Source: Stratiolaelaps scimitus (taxonomy: Eukaryota > Arthropoda > Arachnida > Mesostigmata > Laelapidae). From it: a stretch of 64,000 bases of DNA. The DNA is taken from contig JABWDB010000002.1 in the NCBI GenBank assembly GCA_019614645.1, forward strand, positions 18,575,501 through 18,639,500. The letters are read 5' to 3'. Positions 10,063-20,849 of the stretch are shown in pieces. The notes beneath the pieces were generated by a model. The model made no database searches and was not told where the DNA came from. It was given only the letters and a program-made list of their open reading frames with translations. Made by a program: the position numbers and the translations under genes. How positions within the stretch are numbered: the first letter of the stretch is position 1; each line of letters begins with the position of its first letter.

Positions 10063-12012
10063 TTACACCCGAATGGTCATGTTCATGATCTTGGTGTAGA
10101 TCTCAGCGTCCATGCTGACGTACGCATCAACTGTGCGATCGAAGAAGTAGATCGGGTCCGTTGTCATCGTGAGGTTGTAGCCAGCCTTTACCAGGTCGAC
10201 TTTCTTCAACTTGAATGTACTTGTCAACTCGATTTCCTTGGCAAGACGTATAAACAGCGGCAGAGCATAGGCAGGCAGCTCTGCGCGCATCTTTTGAAGA
10301 AGAGCACTCAGATCGGTCTTTTGGTCGGGGTCGAGCAGTGCCGCCATTCCAGCTCTGCCCTCAGCTCCTGGCACCTCGACCCCGTAGACGACACAGTCCT
10401 GCGCCCCGGTATGCTTGCTAATGATGCCTTCAACCTCAGTCGTGGAGACGTTTTCGCCACGCCAACGGAACGTATCGCCTGTTCGATCCTTGAAGAAGAT
10501 ATAGCCAAGCTCGTCATATTGCAGAATGTCACCAGAAGAGAAGCATTGATCACCTTTACGGAATACATCCTTGTAGATCTTCTTTGATGTGGCAGCATTA
10601 TCAGTGTAACCGTCGAAGCGGATCAATGCTTTGTTTTTGATTCGCGCCACAACTTCCCCCGGCTCGTGAATGCCCACACGTTTACAAAGGCCATTCTTGC
10701 CCCTGACCGGTACCCCCGTCTGTGGATCGACTTTAATTATCTCCAAATTGAACAACAGTGGCGCCAGTATCGGGTAGTGGCGACAAATGGTCGGCAAAAA
10801 TCCGATACTGCCAACGGTATTGTCTAGATTGATTAGATTTGCGTTGCCTTCTGTTGATCCGTAGATCTCGCGGATATGCTCAATGCCGAAGCGAGCCTTA
10901 AATTCTGCCCATATCTGGGGCCGGAGGCCATTTCCAAACATGAGTCGTATCCCATGCTGCTTGTCGGCTTCCTTTTCAGGCTGAGCGTAGAGGTATCGGC
11001 ATGTTTCACCGATATATTGTGCAACAGTGCACTTGTACTTGATGCAATCACTCCAGAAGTTGGACGAGCTAAATTTCGGCACAATCACTCCGGTGTTGCC
11101 GAGTACGACACTCTGTGACGTGCCAAGAATTCCGCCCGCCATATGATACAGAGGAAGACAAATGTACAGAATATCCGAGTCCTTTAACGGCATAAGGTAG
11201 TGGACATGCATCGAGAGATAGATATAGCGAAGGTGTTTGATGACGGCAGCCTTCGGCATGCCCGTCGTTCCCGAGGTATATATGTACAGAAGCCGGTCCT
11301 CAAGTGAGCCCCTGTGATTGGGCAACGTGGCAGGCGACTTTTCCAGCCCGAGCAGGATGTTCTCAGCAGGAAACTCGGCCATAATGTCACTTGCACCATA
11401 TGTGTAGAACTTGGGCTGAAGCTTTTCATACACATCTTCTCTGATTTCAAGAACGAAGGGAGCCATCCTTGGAGAAAACACGACAGCCTTCGAGTCCACA
11501 GCGGTAATGCAGTGGCAGAGCGGGGACCGGCGTAAATTATAGTTTATCAGCGCGGTAACCACACCAAGTTTAGCCATGGCCAGCCAAAACAAGACGATAT
11601 CCGCGCGGTTCTCCATTATAAGCGCAACGTCGTCGCCCGCCTTAAGGCCTTTGCTGGCGAAATAGTTAGCTAACTGGTTGGAGTAATCATCGACTTCCTT
11701 AAAGGTCCATTGGCGTTCGGCTTCGATGAACATCACGCGATCCGGGTGTTTGAGTACACGCTCGTGGAACAGCAAAGGCACGGTTTTATTCCGCCACGAA
11801 ATTAGCGACAAGGTTATCCCCGATCGCCAGTATCGAATAGCAGCTCGGATGTCTCGCGGAAACGTTCTGGCCGCTACATAAATATGCTTGTACCTAAACA
11901 CAACGAGGAGTAAAGCACCTACGAGAAGTCCAGCCAGCCACGACACACAGTATCCAATCGCAAACACGGCGGCAAGAGCCAACGCGAACAGTAGTATCTG
12001 CACCGCCACCAT
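10063..12012 (-). CDS. Long-chain fatty acid transport protein / very-long-chain acyl-CoA synthetase (FATP, SLC27A family), single exon
   Basis: Function (family knowledge): FATPs are membrane-bound acyl-CoA synthetases that use ATP to activate long and very long chain fatty acids, coupling uptake to lipid synthesis or oxidation at the plasma membrane, ER or peroxisome. Seen: 649 residues, close to the usual 620-660. Residues 5-40 are a hydrophobic N-terminal membrane segment. The AMP-binding P-loop YIYTSGTTGMPKAAV is at 243-257, YIGETCRYLY at 333-342, EIYGSTEGN at 382-390, and the FATP/VLACS block SGDILQYDELGYIFFKDR followed by TGDTFRWRGENVSTTEVE at 493-527. The overall pattern is closest to the FATP1/FATP4 group. 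Start: ATG at 12012, with G at -3 and G at +4 and the hydrophobic segment directly after it; the frame stays open 21 codons further upstream to a GTG at 12075 but has no other ATG. Stop TAA at 10063-10065. No intron interrupts the frame and no key motif is missing. No neighbouring gene was found within several kb. Confidence 0.95.
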   Translation of the reverse strand: MVAVQILLFALALAAVFAIGYCVSWLAGLLVGALLLVVFRYKHIYVAARTFPRDIRAAIRYWRSGITLSLISWRNKTVPLLFHERVLKHPDRVMFIEAERQWTFKEVDDYSNQLANYFASKGLKAGDDVALIMENRADIVLFWLAMAKLGVVTALINYNLRRSPLCHCITAVDSKAVVFSPRMAPFVLEIREDVYEKLQPKFYTYGASDIMAEFPAENILLGLEKSPATLPNHRGSLEDRLLYIYTSGTTGMPKAAVIKHLRYIYLSMHVHYLMPLKDSDILYICLPLYHMAGGILGTSQSVVLGNTGVIVPKFSSSNFWSDCIKYKCTVAQYIGETCRYLYAQPEKEADKQHGIRLMFGNGLRPQIWAEFKARFGIEHIREIYGSTEGNANLINLDNTVGSIGFLPTICRHYPILAPLLFNLEIIKVDPQTGVPVRGKNGLCKRVGIHEPGEVVARIKNKALIRFDGYTDNAATSKKIYKDVFRKGDQCFSSGDILQYDELGYIFFKDRTGDTFRWRGENVSTTEVEGIISKHTGAQDCVVYGVEVPGAEGRAGMAALLDPDQKTDLSALLQKMRAELPAYALPLFIRLAKEIELTSTFKLKKVDLVKAGYNLTMTTDPIYFFDRTVDAYVSMDAEIYTKIMNMTIRV

Positions 12013-12075
12013 CACGTCAATTGACTTTAAGCGCACGTTGCGTAATACACAAGTTAAGCACAGACATCCATGCAC

Positions 12076-13247
12076 ACTGGATGCTCTTCATCCATATACT
12101 TCTTTGTTTTTCAATGAGCCCGAACCGTCGAACAGGCAATCGTGAACGTGTGGAACTGTCGAAATCTCCAGGCCGCGAATCCTCATCGACAATACACTCT
12201 ACCGGAGCTCAGGAGAGGCGACGAGTTGTTGATCCTGTTAGGGCTGTCCAGACGATGATCTTGGGCGACTTTCGATGGCAGCTATTTTTCGGCACCATCC
12301 ACCCCGTCCCTACGACTATAGATAGACTTGGATTGGGTTGTCTGTGGACGAGTTCGGCGGTAGGTTCGGGGGGTATCTAATCTCCGGCGAGAAGGTTTGA
12401 CACCAACCATCGTGGCTGGCGTCGACGCCAAAGGGCCCGCAGTCAGCTGTGACTGTAACGCAACGCCTTGGAAATGGAGCAAGCACGCTCGTGGCCGATG
12501 TAGGTTAACAGCTCTATGGATAACTGCTCCAGCGCTCCATATATATCTCCCCATACACGTCTATATCATATATATATATACGGAGAATGAAATTTCGTTT
12601 CATTTAGCATCCGCTGTTACGAAGTGGAGAGCAAAAGAGAACAACGCGAGCGTATGGGTTTGTTACCCTCGAACGGGCTCTTAGCCGCGCCAACCTGAGA
12701 AACACCAGCACAGCCATGAACAATTGCATCCCAGCACTGGCCGTAGTGGTTACAACAGGCATCAACGACACAGAAGGAATTAGCTTCTTGACGCCAGCGA
12801 TGAACGATCACCTCAGGAAAAATAATGCTGACCACCTTTCGTTCCACATTGTTTCTATTTCCCCTCTGTTTCAATACGGACGCATGGGATACTCCTTGCA
12901 GGTATTTGCCGCGGTATACATTCGCTGCTCGGCGATTTGCTCTACCTTCCAAGCTGCTTTGGTCAACTGATTGGGCCGAGATGACTGTTTGTGCATCGTC
13001 CTCATTGACCATGAGGATCCCCCCACTTCGTCGACTCTACCGACGATTTCAGGCGATCTCAAAGAGCTAAATTCTGAGTCTGGCAGTATCGCGTTAACAC
13101 AATACAGAAACAGCGGGATAATAAATAGATCGACTAACGTTGGCTGTTAATGCTCATGGAATATAGCAACAGGTGAATGAACCAATCTCCGTCTGTATAT
13201 ATGTCTATATATATTATATATGTCGCTAGAAATGAACAAATATAGTC

Positions 13248-13250
<3 letters not shown>
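12076..13250. other. FATP upstream region (candidate promoter side), no gene seen
   Basis: This is the 5' side of the minus-strand FATP gene. I see no TATA box at a convincing distance and no upstream coding exon. A non-coding first exon with a spliced 5' UTR cannot be excluded. A short TA run occurs near 12.57 kb. Confidence 0.4.

Positions 13251-13251
<1 letters not shown>

Positions 13252-13301
<50 letters not shown>
13252..13301 (+). repeat. (TA)25 microsatellite
   Basis: Pure TA repeat of about 50 bases with AT-rich flanks. Confidence 0.92.
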
Positions 13302-13308
<7 letters not shown>

Positions 13309-15116
13309 AAATGTGTTAAATATCAAAACCTTTCTCAATGCGTTTCAATAGACTTACTACATAGGTGTGGTGCGATTGACGGTCCCAGAAATAAGCAGAG
13401 ATCTACCCAGAACACAACAAACTCTATGTCTCACTCTCCCTCCAGCTTTTTTATTCGCAAGAAATTTGTAGTGATTTGATCCAGAATCAAAACGCATACG
13501 AAAGATAGCCATTTATCATAATGTCAATTTGACAACAAGGCTTAAGGTCCGATGCGACCCGCGCATTCTTCGAAATTTTCCAATTGTTTTTCTGCAATTG
13601 CATCGAAGCGTTTCGTGCGCAATCAAATCAGAGGTTTCGGTTCAAGTGTACGTTCAGGCTGCACAAGAGTGATATTCTACGCTGTGTCTTTTGTCACTGT
13701 CGTTCTCACATCAAATCATCTACTCTGAATGCTGCTGAGGTTCTCGATTCTCGCGTCTCTGCATAGCGTCCTTCTGCGAGCCCGTCCGTGTTTACTTCAC
13801 TGCATGCCAGTGAATGCTACTCGATTCGCGCTAGTACCAGAGACACTGGCCGGTAGCTCTTATATTCGTGGTTGTCAGACCTCTTCAATTGCAGCCCCCA
13901 CCCCTCTCGTTCATGGTATATCATGCAGGTATCATAATAGCTGTAACGCGATTGACGGGCGCTGGAGTGGCGTTATCCTTCGCTGATGCTACTTGAGCCG
14001 TAAGACTCGAGGTCAGACGATTAACACAAGCAGAGAGAAACGTGAGTGAATGTTAGTGAAGTCGAACCTTAAACGATAGCTCCGCTGTAGGCTAGAAAAT
14101 TTCTTGCACGCAAGCGATCGACCGACTCACTGCCACTTTAGCAGATCGAGGCTTCGAACCTCCGGCCAATGTTACTTTGCTGCAAACATGCGTCACAGCA
14201 GCTGTACTCTATTTCAACGAATGTATTTGCAAACTGAGATATATAGATATAATAGATAATATGATGACTTTTATTACGGTATATTTTTTTGCTGCGCATT
14301 CTTCTCAATCAGGAACAGCTGAATATCTCATGACAGAATCCAAACGTTCTATTCTGTTCTTTGTCGAAGACGATTACGCGATTATCGTGTTCGTAATCGC
14401 ATTTTTCAGAGTCGCCCCGATTCAAGCTCACCAGAGTGGAGTCATAGCGTCTGTCGCACGTTACCGTATCAGCATCAAGGGCGGTGACACCCATTGTTGT
14501 ATGTACATTTGTCGTGTACTCCAATTTCGAAAACATCGAATGACAAGAACCACTATTGTCTCGAACATCGATTTCTATCGTTGCGCATCAGAATAGTGAA
14601 ACAGATGAAAAGGAGCGAGAGAGAGAGAGAGATGCATCCTTTAGTGATTATACCGACCGTATACCGTGTCGGTACCGGCGTTATTCGCTAACAGGTTTTT
14701 ATTTTGCAATTGTCCTAAGAGCACGATTACCACCAGGCGATTGACGGGGAGCTGCCCAAACGAAGAAGAACAACAACAGCAACAACGAGTGCCAATAACG
14801 AAAAAGTGGCACTCATTTCAATTTCTCTAAGTAGTTGAACATGATTCGGGGAGCGAGTCGTCGATTCGGTGAGATAATGTAACGTGTTAAATAGTCCAGC
14901 CGGATTATGTAATATCCATAATCTTCCACAGGAGTTATCACCATCATCAGTAGTGGCACCATCTTAAGATAACCACACGCGATGGGACGTCCACCGTAAT
15001 CGCTATTATTTTGCGTTTGCTCACGTTTCGCTTAAATAAAAATGTAACGAATGCACGATTCAGTGCAAGGAGGCGTGGCTGTTTATCGGCGGTGCTATTA
15101 TCCTTTGTCTTCTCAT

Positions 15117-15185
15117 TATTAGTATCACTATTATTATTATTGTTATTATTATTGTTATTAGTATTTTATTTATTTATTTATTTTT
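15117..15185 (+). repeat. ATT / TTTA repeat array
   Basis: Imperfect ATT repeats with G interruptions, followed by TATT tetranucleotides. Confidence 0.85.
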
Positions 15186-15362
15186 GCTCCTATCGTTGTC
15201 GCTGGTGGTGTTGTGTACTCGTGGCGTATTGTGCTCATTATCGTAAAATGTATAACATTCTATAACACGTTAAGGCACCCGGCGATGGCAGCATCAAGGA
15301 AAACGCTAACAGAGGCTTATCTCAATATGTCGATATGTGCAGCCGGCAAACAGGCAATGTCT

Positions 15363-15379
15363 TATATATATATATATAT
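15363..15379 (+). repeat. TA microsatellite
   Basis: Short pure TA run of about 17 bases. Confidence 0.85.
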
Positions 15380-15985
15380 GCGTTGTTATGCACATAAATC
15401 ATTTCGTGTAAAATGCCTACAAATATACTACATTCGCTTATCGTTTCGTCGTGTCTTTCAATCGTCGTTGTCGATGTTGATTGCCGCGTCCACGAGCATA
15501 CACTCACCTGAACACTACGTGTGGTCATGGAAATGCATTTTAACACTAATAATAAATAAATTCTAGAAAGCACCACCGCCATCGTAGTCGCCGCCGGTGC
15601 CGCCACCCAACACTTCGCCATATTTCGTTAGATTCCGCCAGTCCGACTCAACACGATCTCGGCGGTGGCGGCGGCAACGGCGGCAGCAGTTAGCCGCTGC
15701 TGTTATCGGCATTGGCGCCGATGCGCACAAGAGACCCTACCGTTTTAGCTCATCCCTCGTTCACTTTTTTCGCTCGCGTTTCTGCAGACCTCACAGCAGG
15801 CTGTGTGCTTGGCGGCGTTACCCACACTCTACGGGCGTCTTGACGCCGATCGACGCAGCGATAGACAAAGATCCTGTGTACCTATGTATGTATGTAATGT
15901 CTGTGAGCGCGTGCGATAATAATTTATTTCGAAGGGCGACTTCAAAATAGTACGACGACCACTGACGCCAAAAAACGGAATGTAC

Positions 15986-16011
15986 CAACGACGACGACGA
16001 CGACGACATGA
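15986..16011 (+). repeat. ACG trinucleotide microsatellite
   Basis: About eight ACG units; CpG in every unit. Confidence 0.85.
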
Positions 16012-16287
16012 CGAAATATGAACTTTCGAAATGTAACCGAGGCGGAGTCGTGTGAATCCACGAGTGAATGGGCCTGGACGAAGAGCGGCAACGCAAAGCC
16101 GCGAGAGTGGCACAGCGAGACGAGGATCAAGGATTACGGGCGGGAGAGAATATCAAGAACAAAACATCCATAGAAAGTTTATGGTGGAATTACCTGCAAC
16201 GCCGGTGAGTGTGCTCTTGCCGTCGATATCGAAACGTTCCACGTACCACGGCCTCTGTTCGTGATGCTCCTGTTCGCATTGCCACTC

Positions 16288-16350
16288 GTGGTGGTGGTGG
16301 TGGTGGAGCTGCTGCTGCTGCTGCAGCCGTTACTGTTGTTGTTGTTGTTG
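16288..16350 (+). repeat. Compound GGT-GCT-GTT triplet tract
   Basis: GGT units (16288-16306), GCT units (16308-16324) and GTT units (16334-16350) follow one another, which suggests repeated slippage with point changes. Confidence 0.85.
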
Positions 16351-17960
16351 CTTCGGATATATTAATTTCTTCGGCTCAACGAACTCGAGTAAAGAGGCGA
16401 CCTGATCATGTCTCGGTATGAGAAGCAGGCTATAAAAGGCTGGCGACCACTAGTCTGTTACCGCGTTCTACAGCACGATTTGCTCGACTGGAATTGAACT
16501 GGAGAGCACGGCTAGAAATAGACACAACCACAGTTGTATAACAGGATAGCATTGGTATAGTGCAAGTGATTTGAACAATGGGACGACATTAGGCTTTCGA
16601 GTTTACCTCGAATCTGTTGAGCACTGAGATGGAATAAAGTTACCAACCAGTTTATTAACAGTTGTCCCTCTATTTATTTCTATTAGGCTGAAAACAATCC
16701 TATATGGACAGTAGCCGTAGATCGCACAAACACAAGAACAAGCAATTCGAAATCGACAAGCTCATATGGTATTGCACATCATATATTTGCATGTTTGCAG
16801 TCAAATCAATATACGCAAATCAGCGTGATTCTACCAAAAGACAAAATGCCTTTTGATACGTCCAAGTCTTCGATAGCATGAATCATAATGTCTTACTTCG
16901 TCTTTTTTGACTTATTAATAATAAATATTAACAGCCGCACTTTCATTTTTGGATTACTAGCCACTTGGATGAACGAACTACCAAAGAACATTGAAGTTCA
17001 CAACGATTTCAACATCCGGAAAGCTGGACCACCTGTTCCTCCTCGGAGTTCTTGCCTAATACGAATAATATCCAAAGGCTCAGATCTGAGGCCTGTCACA
17101 TATAGAGAGAATCAGCTGAGAATCAGATCAAAGAATGATTTTGTGTTTCGGTTTTTGCCCAGCGCGCCCCTATTGCTCTGTGCCTTCAGTCTGGATTTTT
17201 GAGCTACTATTCCTGCTGGTATCACAACGAAATGATTGAGATGCAGATGATCTTCGGCATTGAGCTCCTTCGAGAATTGGGGTCGACCGCAGTCTTCTAC
17301 AGCATGATTGAATAAATGGTGCGGACCAATGATGCTCTAGTAACGATATTAGGAAGAGGCGGTACATATAGCGTGCACACGTGAGTTCGAACGTCGTTGT
17401 GGACTAAGTACAAGAGAGACAGAGAGAGAGAGATGCTGTGGACACTCGAAGGCGACAGCGGCAGAAGCCCTCAGAGCGGTTATAATACACGAAAGACTTT
17501 CATTGCTCTTGGTACATATCTGTTTGTCATCGACCGAGACGACACTCCTTACATTTGACTGAAATCGCCATATACTAATGGTCATCATTAATCACAATAG
17601 TCGATAGAAAGAACTGAAGTCGATAAAAGGTATTATTATTATTGATATTATTATCATTATGATTATGATTAATATCATCATCGTCATCATCATCGCCACC
17701 ATTTTGGCATCATTATTAATGTATCATATATAATAATAATAACAATAATAATGCTATATCATAAGAGTGACGATTGCTTTCGTTCCGATCACTATTATGA
17801 TTATGGATACACCTCCATGTTCGCCAGTCTACTTCCCGCGAGGGAAGCCTACTGACTTGTCTGGAAGTCATTAACGGCATCATCGCAATGGCAACTTGAA
17901 AGAATTTCCAGCTAATTACCACGTGGCAATTATGATTGCCATGACAAGAGCGAGCGAGGC

Positions 17961-17962
<2 letters not shown>

Positions 17963-17998
<36 letters not shown>
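17963..17998 (+). repeat. (GA)18 microsatellite
   Basis: Pure AG repeat; a purine-only strand able to form triplex DNA. Confidence 0.92.
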
Positions 17999-18000
<2 letters not shown>

Positions 18001-18535
18001 TATCCTTTCTAGGTACGATGCAAACGGAAGCGGACCGCTAGACGAAATGGCGAAACACGAATAAGCGGCATGGTGTACCAATGTGCCGTAGTTTGAACCA
18101 GGAATCGCAGTGGCAACTTCTCCAGCAGGGTCTATTCGATGTCGTTGCGAGGCGCTGACTTGACCGAAAACACACGGGGCGTTGCTGGCTTACTGTGGTG
18201 CCGCTCGATCCATCGGCATCGCGGCTGCAAAATCGCCACCTTTTGTATGACAGGCAGACGACTTTAAATGACTTCATGTCATTATTAGCATTAGTGTTGT
18301 TGCTCCTGCTCCTGCTGCTGCTGCTTTGCAGGAGATGCCGTTTCGGGACGTGCATTTACCACGCGTACGAGCGTGGATTATAAAAGTGGAGTTTTATTGA
18401 CTGCTGGTAGCCGAATGCGTACAATCGAATACCGAGCGAGCTGGGAATTGAGGTTTAGTATTGTCGGCTACCTTGAATGAATATCGAACAGAGATAAGTA
18501 AGGCACAGTCGGGAGGCGATTTCTATATACGAGTA

Positions 18536-18538
<3 letters not shown>

Positions 18539-18574
<36 letters not shown>
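18539..18574 (+). repeat. (TA)18 microsatellite
   Basis: Pure TA repeat of 36 bases. Confidence 0.92.
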
Positions 18575-18576
<2 letters not shown>

Positions 18577-20575
18577 GAGACTTGAATGTACTGTTCCTTA
18601 CATGCGATGTTTCGGTCAAATAGAAGCGCCAAGTTCGAAGCGTCACTTTTTCATTGACGCTCATAATTTTGCTGAATACAAGGTACTATATAGAGATTAG
18701 AACTTACTAGCATTTAACGTTCTATGATATTCGACGGCGAATCACACATGTATTAACTATCAAATAGCCTTTGCGAGGGCTGTGCTATGGATAGCGACTT
18801 CCTTTTATTCTCGCCAGTAAAATCAGTGTTTATTTAGACTCATGTGAAGACGACACGCTTCACGAACGCCCATAACGTGGCCGTTCGTGAGCGTTCAGTA
18901 ATCAACCGGTTGGAAGCTCTCGCCCTCCGTGATCAGCCATGAATGCCCTGCGCACCGCAAACTGCGCTCGATCCGGAGACAGCAGTTTGTCATGATGCAG
19001 TCGTCGCTCGCTTCACTGTCCGTGCAGCTTGGACTCGCTCCCGAAGTACGCCGTTATTTGTGTCTGCATGTGTGCAAGATAATGAGAAATGCCAGAGAGA
19101 GATAGCTCGGATGTGGCACGTGTGTGAATAAACACACACACAGTCCAAGTCAAGTGGCAAGTCTGAGTGTGAAAGCAAGTTGTGCTGGCCAGGCCGAGCC
19201 ACGGCTGGCTACGCCACTGTTTGCATATTGGATGTGTCGTGTTGCTCCGGGCAGCGGCAGAATGGAACACTTGGATTGTCGGCTGGTACAATCATATTGG
19301 GACACGAGAGGATAGGATAGGCTAGGACGTGCACAGCACGCCACGCTGGCATGTAAAGGAGTTATGGAGGCTTTATTCGCATCCCTCATAGATGGGGTGT
19401 CTCTCTCTGTTCACGATAGGTGGTGACTAAAACCATAGGGCTCACGCCGTATGCGAGACTCACTTGAATATAGACGGTCGAGAGGACAACGGTGGGGAGC
19501 CTACTGACCGAGGTCATAGCGGTCGACTATATCTCCAACTAGACAATGCGGATGGACAGCTCTTCCTTGGTCCTGCCTCGCAAGGCTTGGCCATACGTAG
19601 AATTCTTGTATAGAGAAGACTCGGGGGGGATATGTTGTGGGTGTCGACACTGAATATCTTCGGACAAGGGGGGCTCCGAGAAGAGTAAGCCATGCGCACA
19701 ATTATCGCAATGTGGGAATACTGTGCGGAAGGTTCGACGAAGACGCTGTGATAGCAAAATAATATAATAATAATAATAACTATTATACAACCATCACATG
19801 CCAACCATCACATGTCTTTTTGTCGTGTGATGCCGGCGTTCAACCCAAGCTGATAAGTTAAACTTTTTCCATCAATAATAATGACCGAAAACTTATAATG
19901 ATCATAATAATAATCAGAAGAAGAAAAAGAAAAATAACCGCCGCAAATGCATTCGCATTATGATGAGGAATGAAAATTCAAAATTTTCTTTGATATGAAG
20001 GAACGAACGTCAGCGAGACAGATGGAAATACAGCTGTGAACACGGAACTAACTTGGTTCCAGATATGTGTGTCTATTTAGATAGTCTTTATAAGTTAGAA
20101 GGAACTTATTGAGGAACGTATTATCATCGGAAAAGCCCATGACACTTGAGGCTGATCGTTGGATCGGATGGCATCTGGGCAGTATGGTAAAGAATCGTTC
20201 AGAAACACCTCTATCGAGAGGTTACTCCGAGATACGCTAGCAACCCTTGACACAATATACGACGGATCAAGTAGCATCCATATGTGATCGGCGTATACGA
20301 CAATTCCCAAATGTATCACAGGCATTGTACGAAAGCAGCCCGTTGTTCTGTGAGTCTACCTGCACGCTAGCACTTTCAATGCTCTGCTTTTCGACCTTCT
20401 GCTCATGGTGATTCGTTCAGTATGAGTAAAAATTCAATTGAGATCCATCTTTGACTGAGCGTCCGAGGTCTAGGAAATATAAGGAAATAATCAGATGACG
20501 CTCATCGCGCATGATCTCATTTTAAGCAATAACTCGATCGTTCGATGAACAGAAAAGGCGTCAAGTCATGGCTCC

Positions 20576-20845
20576 GTGACGAACGGTAAGGATTTCGGCT
20601 TTGCGGAGATTTCGCCGGATCTCAACAGAGTGAGCAGTTATATGCTGAGAACGTGGACGACGATCGCCGGTCAAAATCCGTTGATGGACCTGAGCGAAGA
20701 GATCGTCATATTGAGCACCTTCCCTCGCGTGAGCGAGGTCACAGACGAGAGGCACGTTCTAGGTGACTTACGGTTCGAAGCTTCTTCACGGCCCGATCTA
20801 TTCCTTAGCGACCACGAGGGAACATATAGTGTAGCTCTACCCTAA
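20576..20845 (+). pseudogene. Open frame with a weak carboxylesterase C-terminus-like motif
   Basis: An 89-codon open stretch of non-repetitive, balanced composition contains YMLRTWTTIAGQNP at about residues 22-35. This resembles the C-terminal signature of the carboxylesterase/cholinesterase family (M...WT.FA..G.PN). There is no ATG at its head (it opens at GTG), no catalytic Ser/Glu/His block nearby, and no clear splice acceptor. It could be a last exon or a remnant of one, or coincidence. The segment after the motif does not continue the family pattern. Confidence 0.18.
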
Positions 20846-20849
20846 AACC

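Larger units (their letters stand above)
13302..20570. other. AT-rich gene-free stretch with ATT, TA and GA repeats
   Basis: No credible gene. It contains ATT/TTA arrays (15.12-15.18, 17.63-17.75 and 19.76 kb), TA tracts (15.36 and 18.54 kb), a long GA tract (17.96 kb), a GGT/GCT/GTT compound (16.29 kb) and CTG repeats near 18.31 kb. A tRNA T-arm-like GGAGGTTCGAAGCCTC sits on the minus strand at about 14150 without a convincing partner. Confidence 0.5.

Noticed and set aside
10063..10587. Plus-strand frames inside the FATP gene
   Set aside because: They mirror the antisense strand of a clear coding region and have no features of their own.
14120..14200. T-arm-like GGAGGTTCGAAGCCTC on the minus strand
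   Set aside because: No A-box at the right distance and the palindromic TTCGAA core makes chance matches likely.
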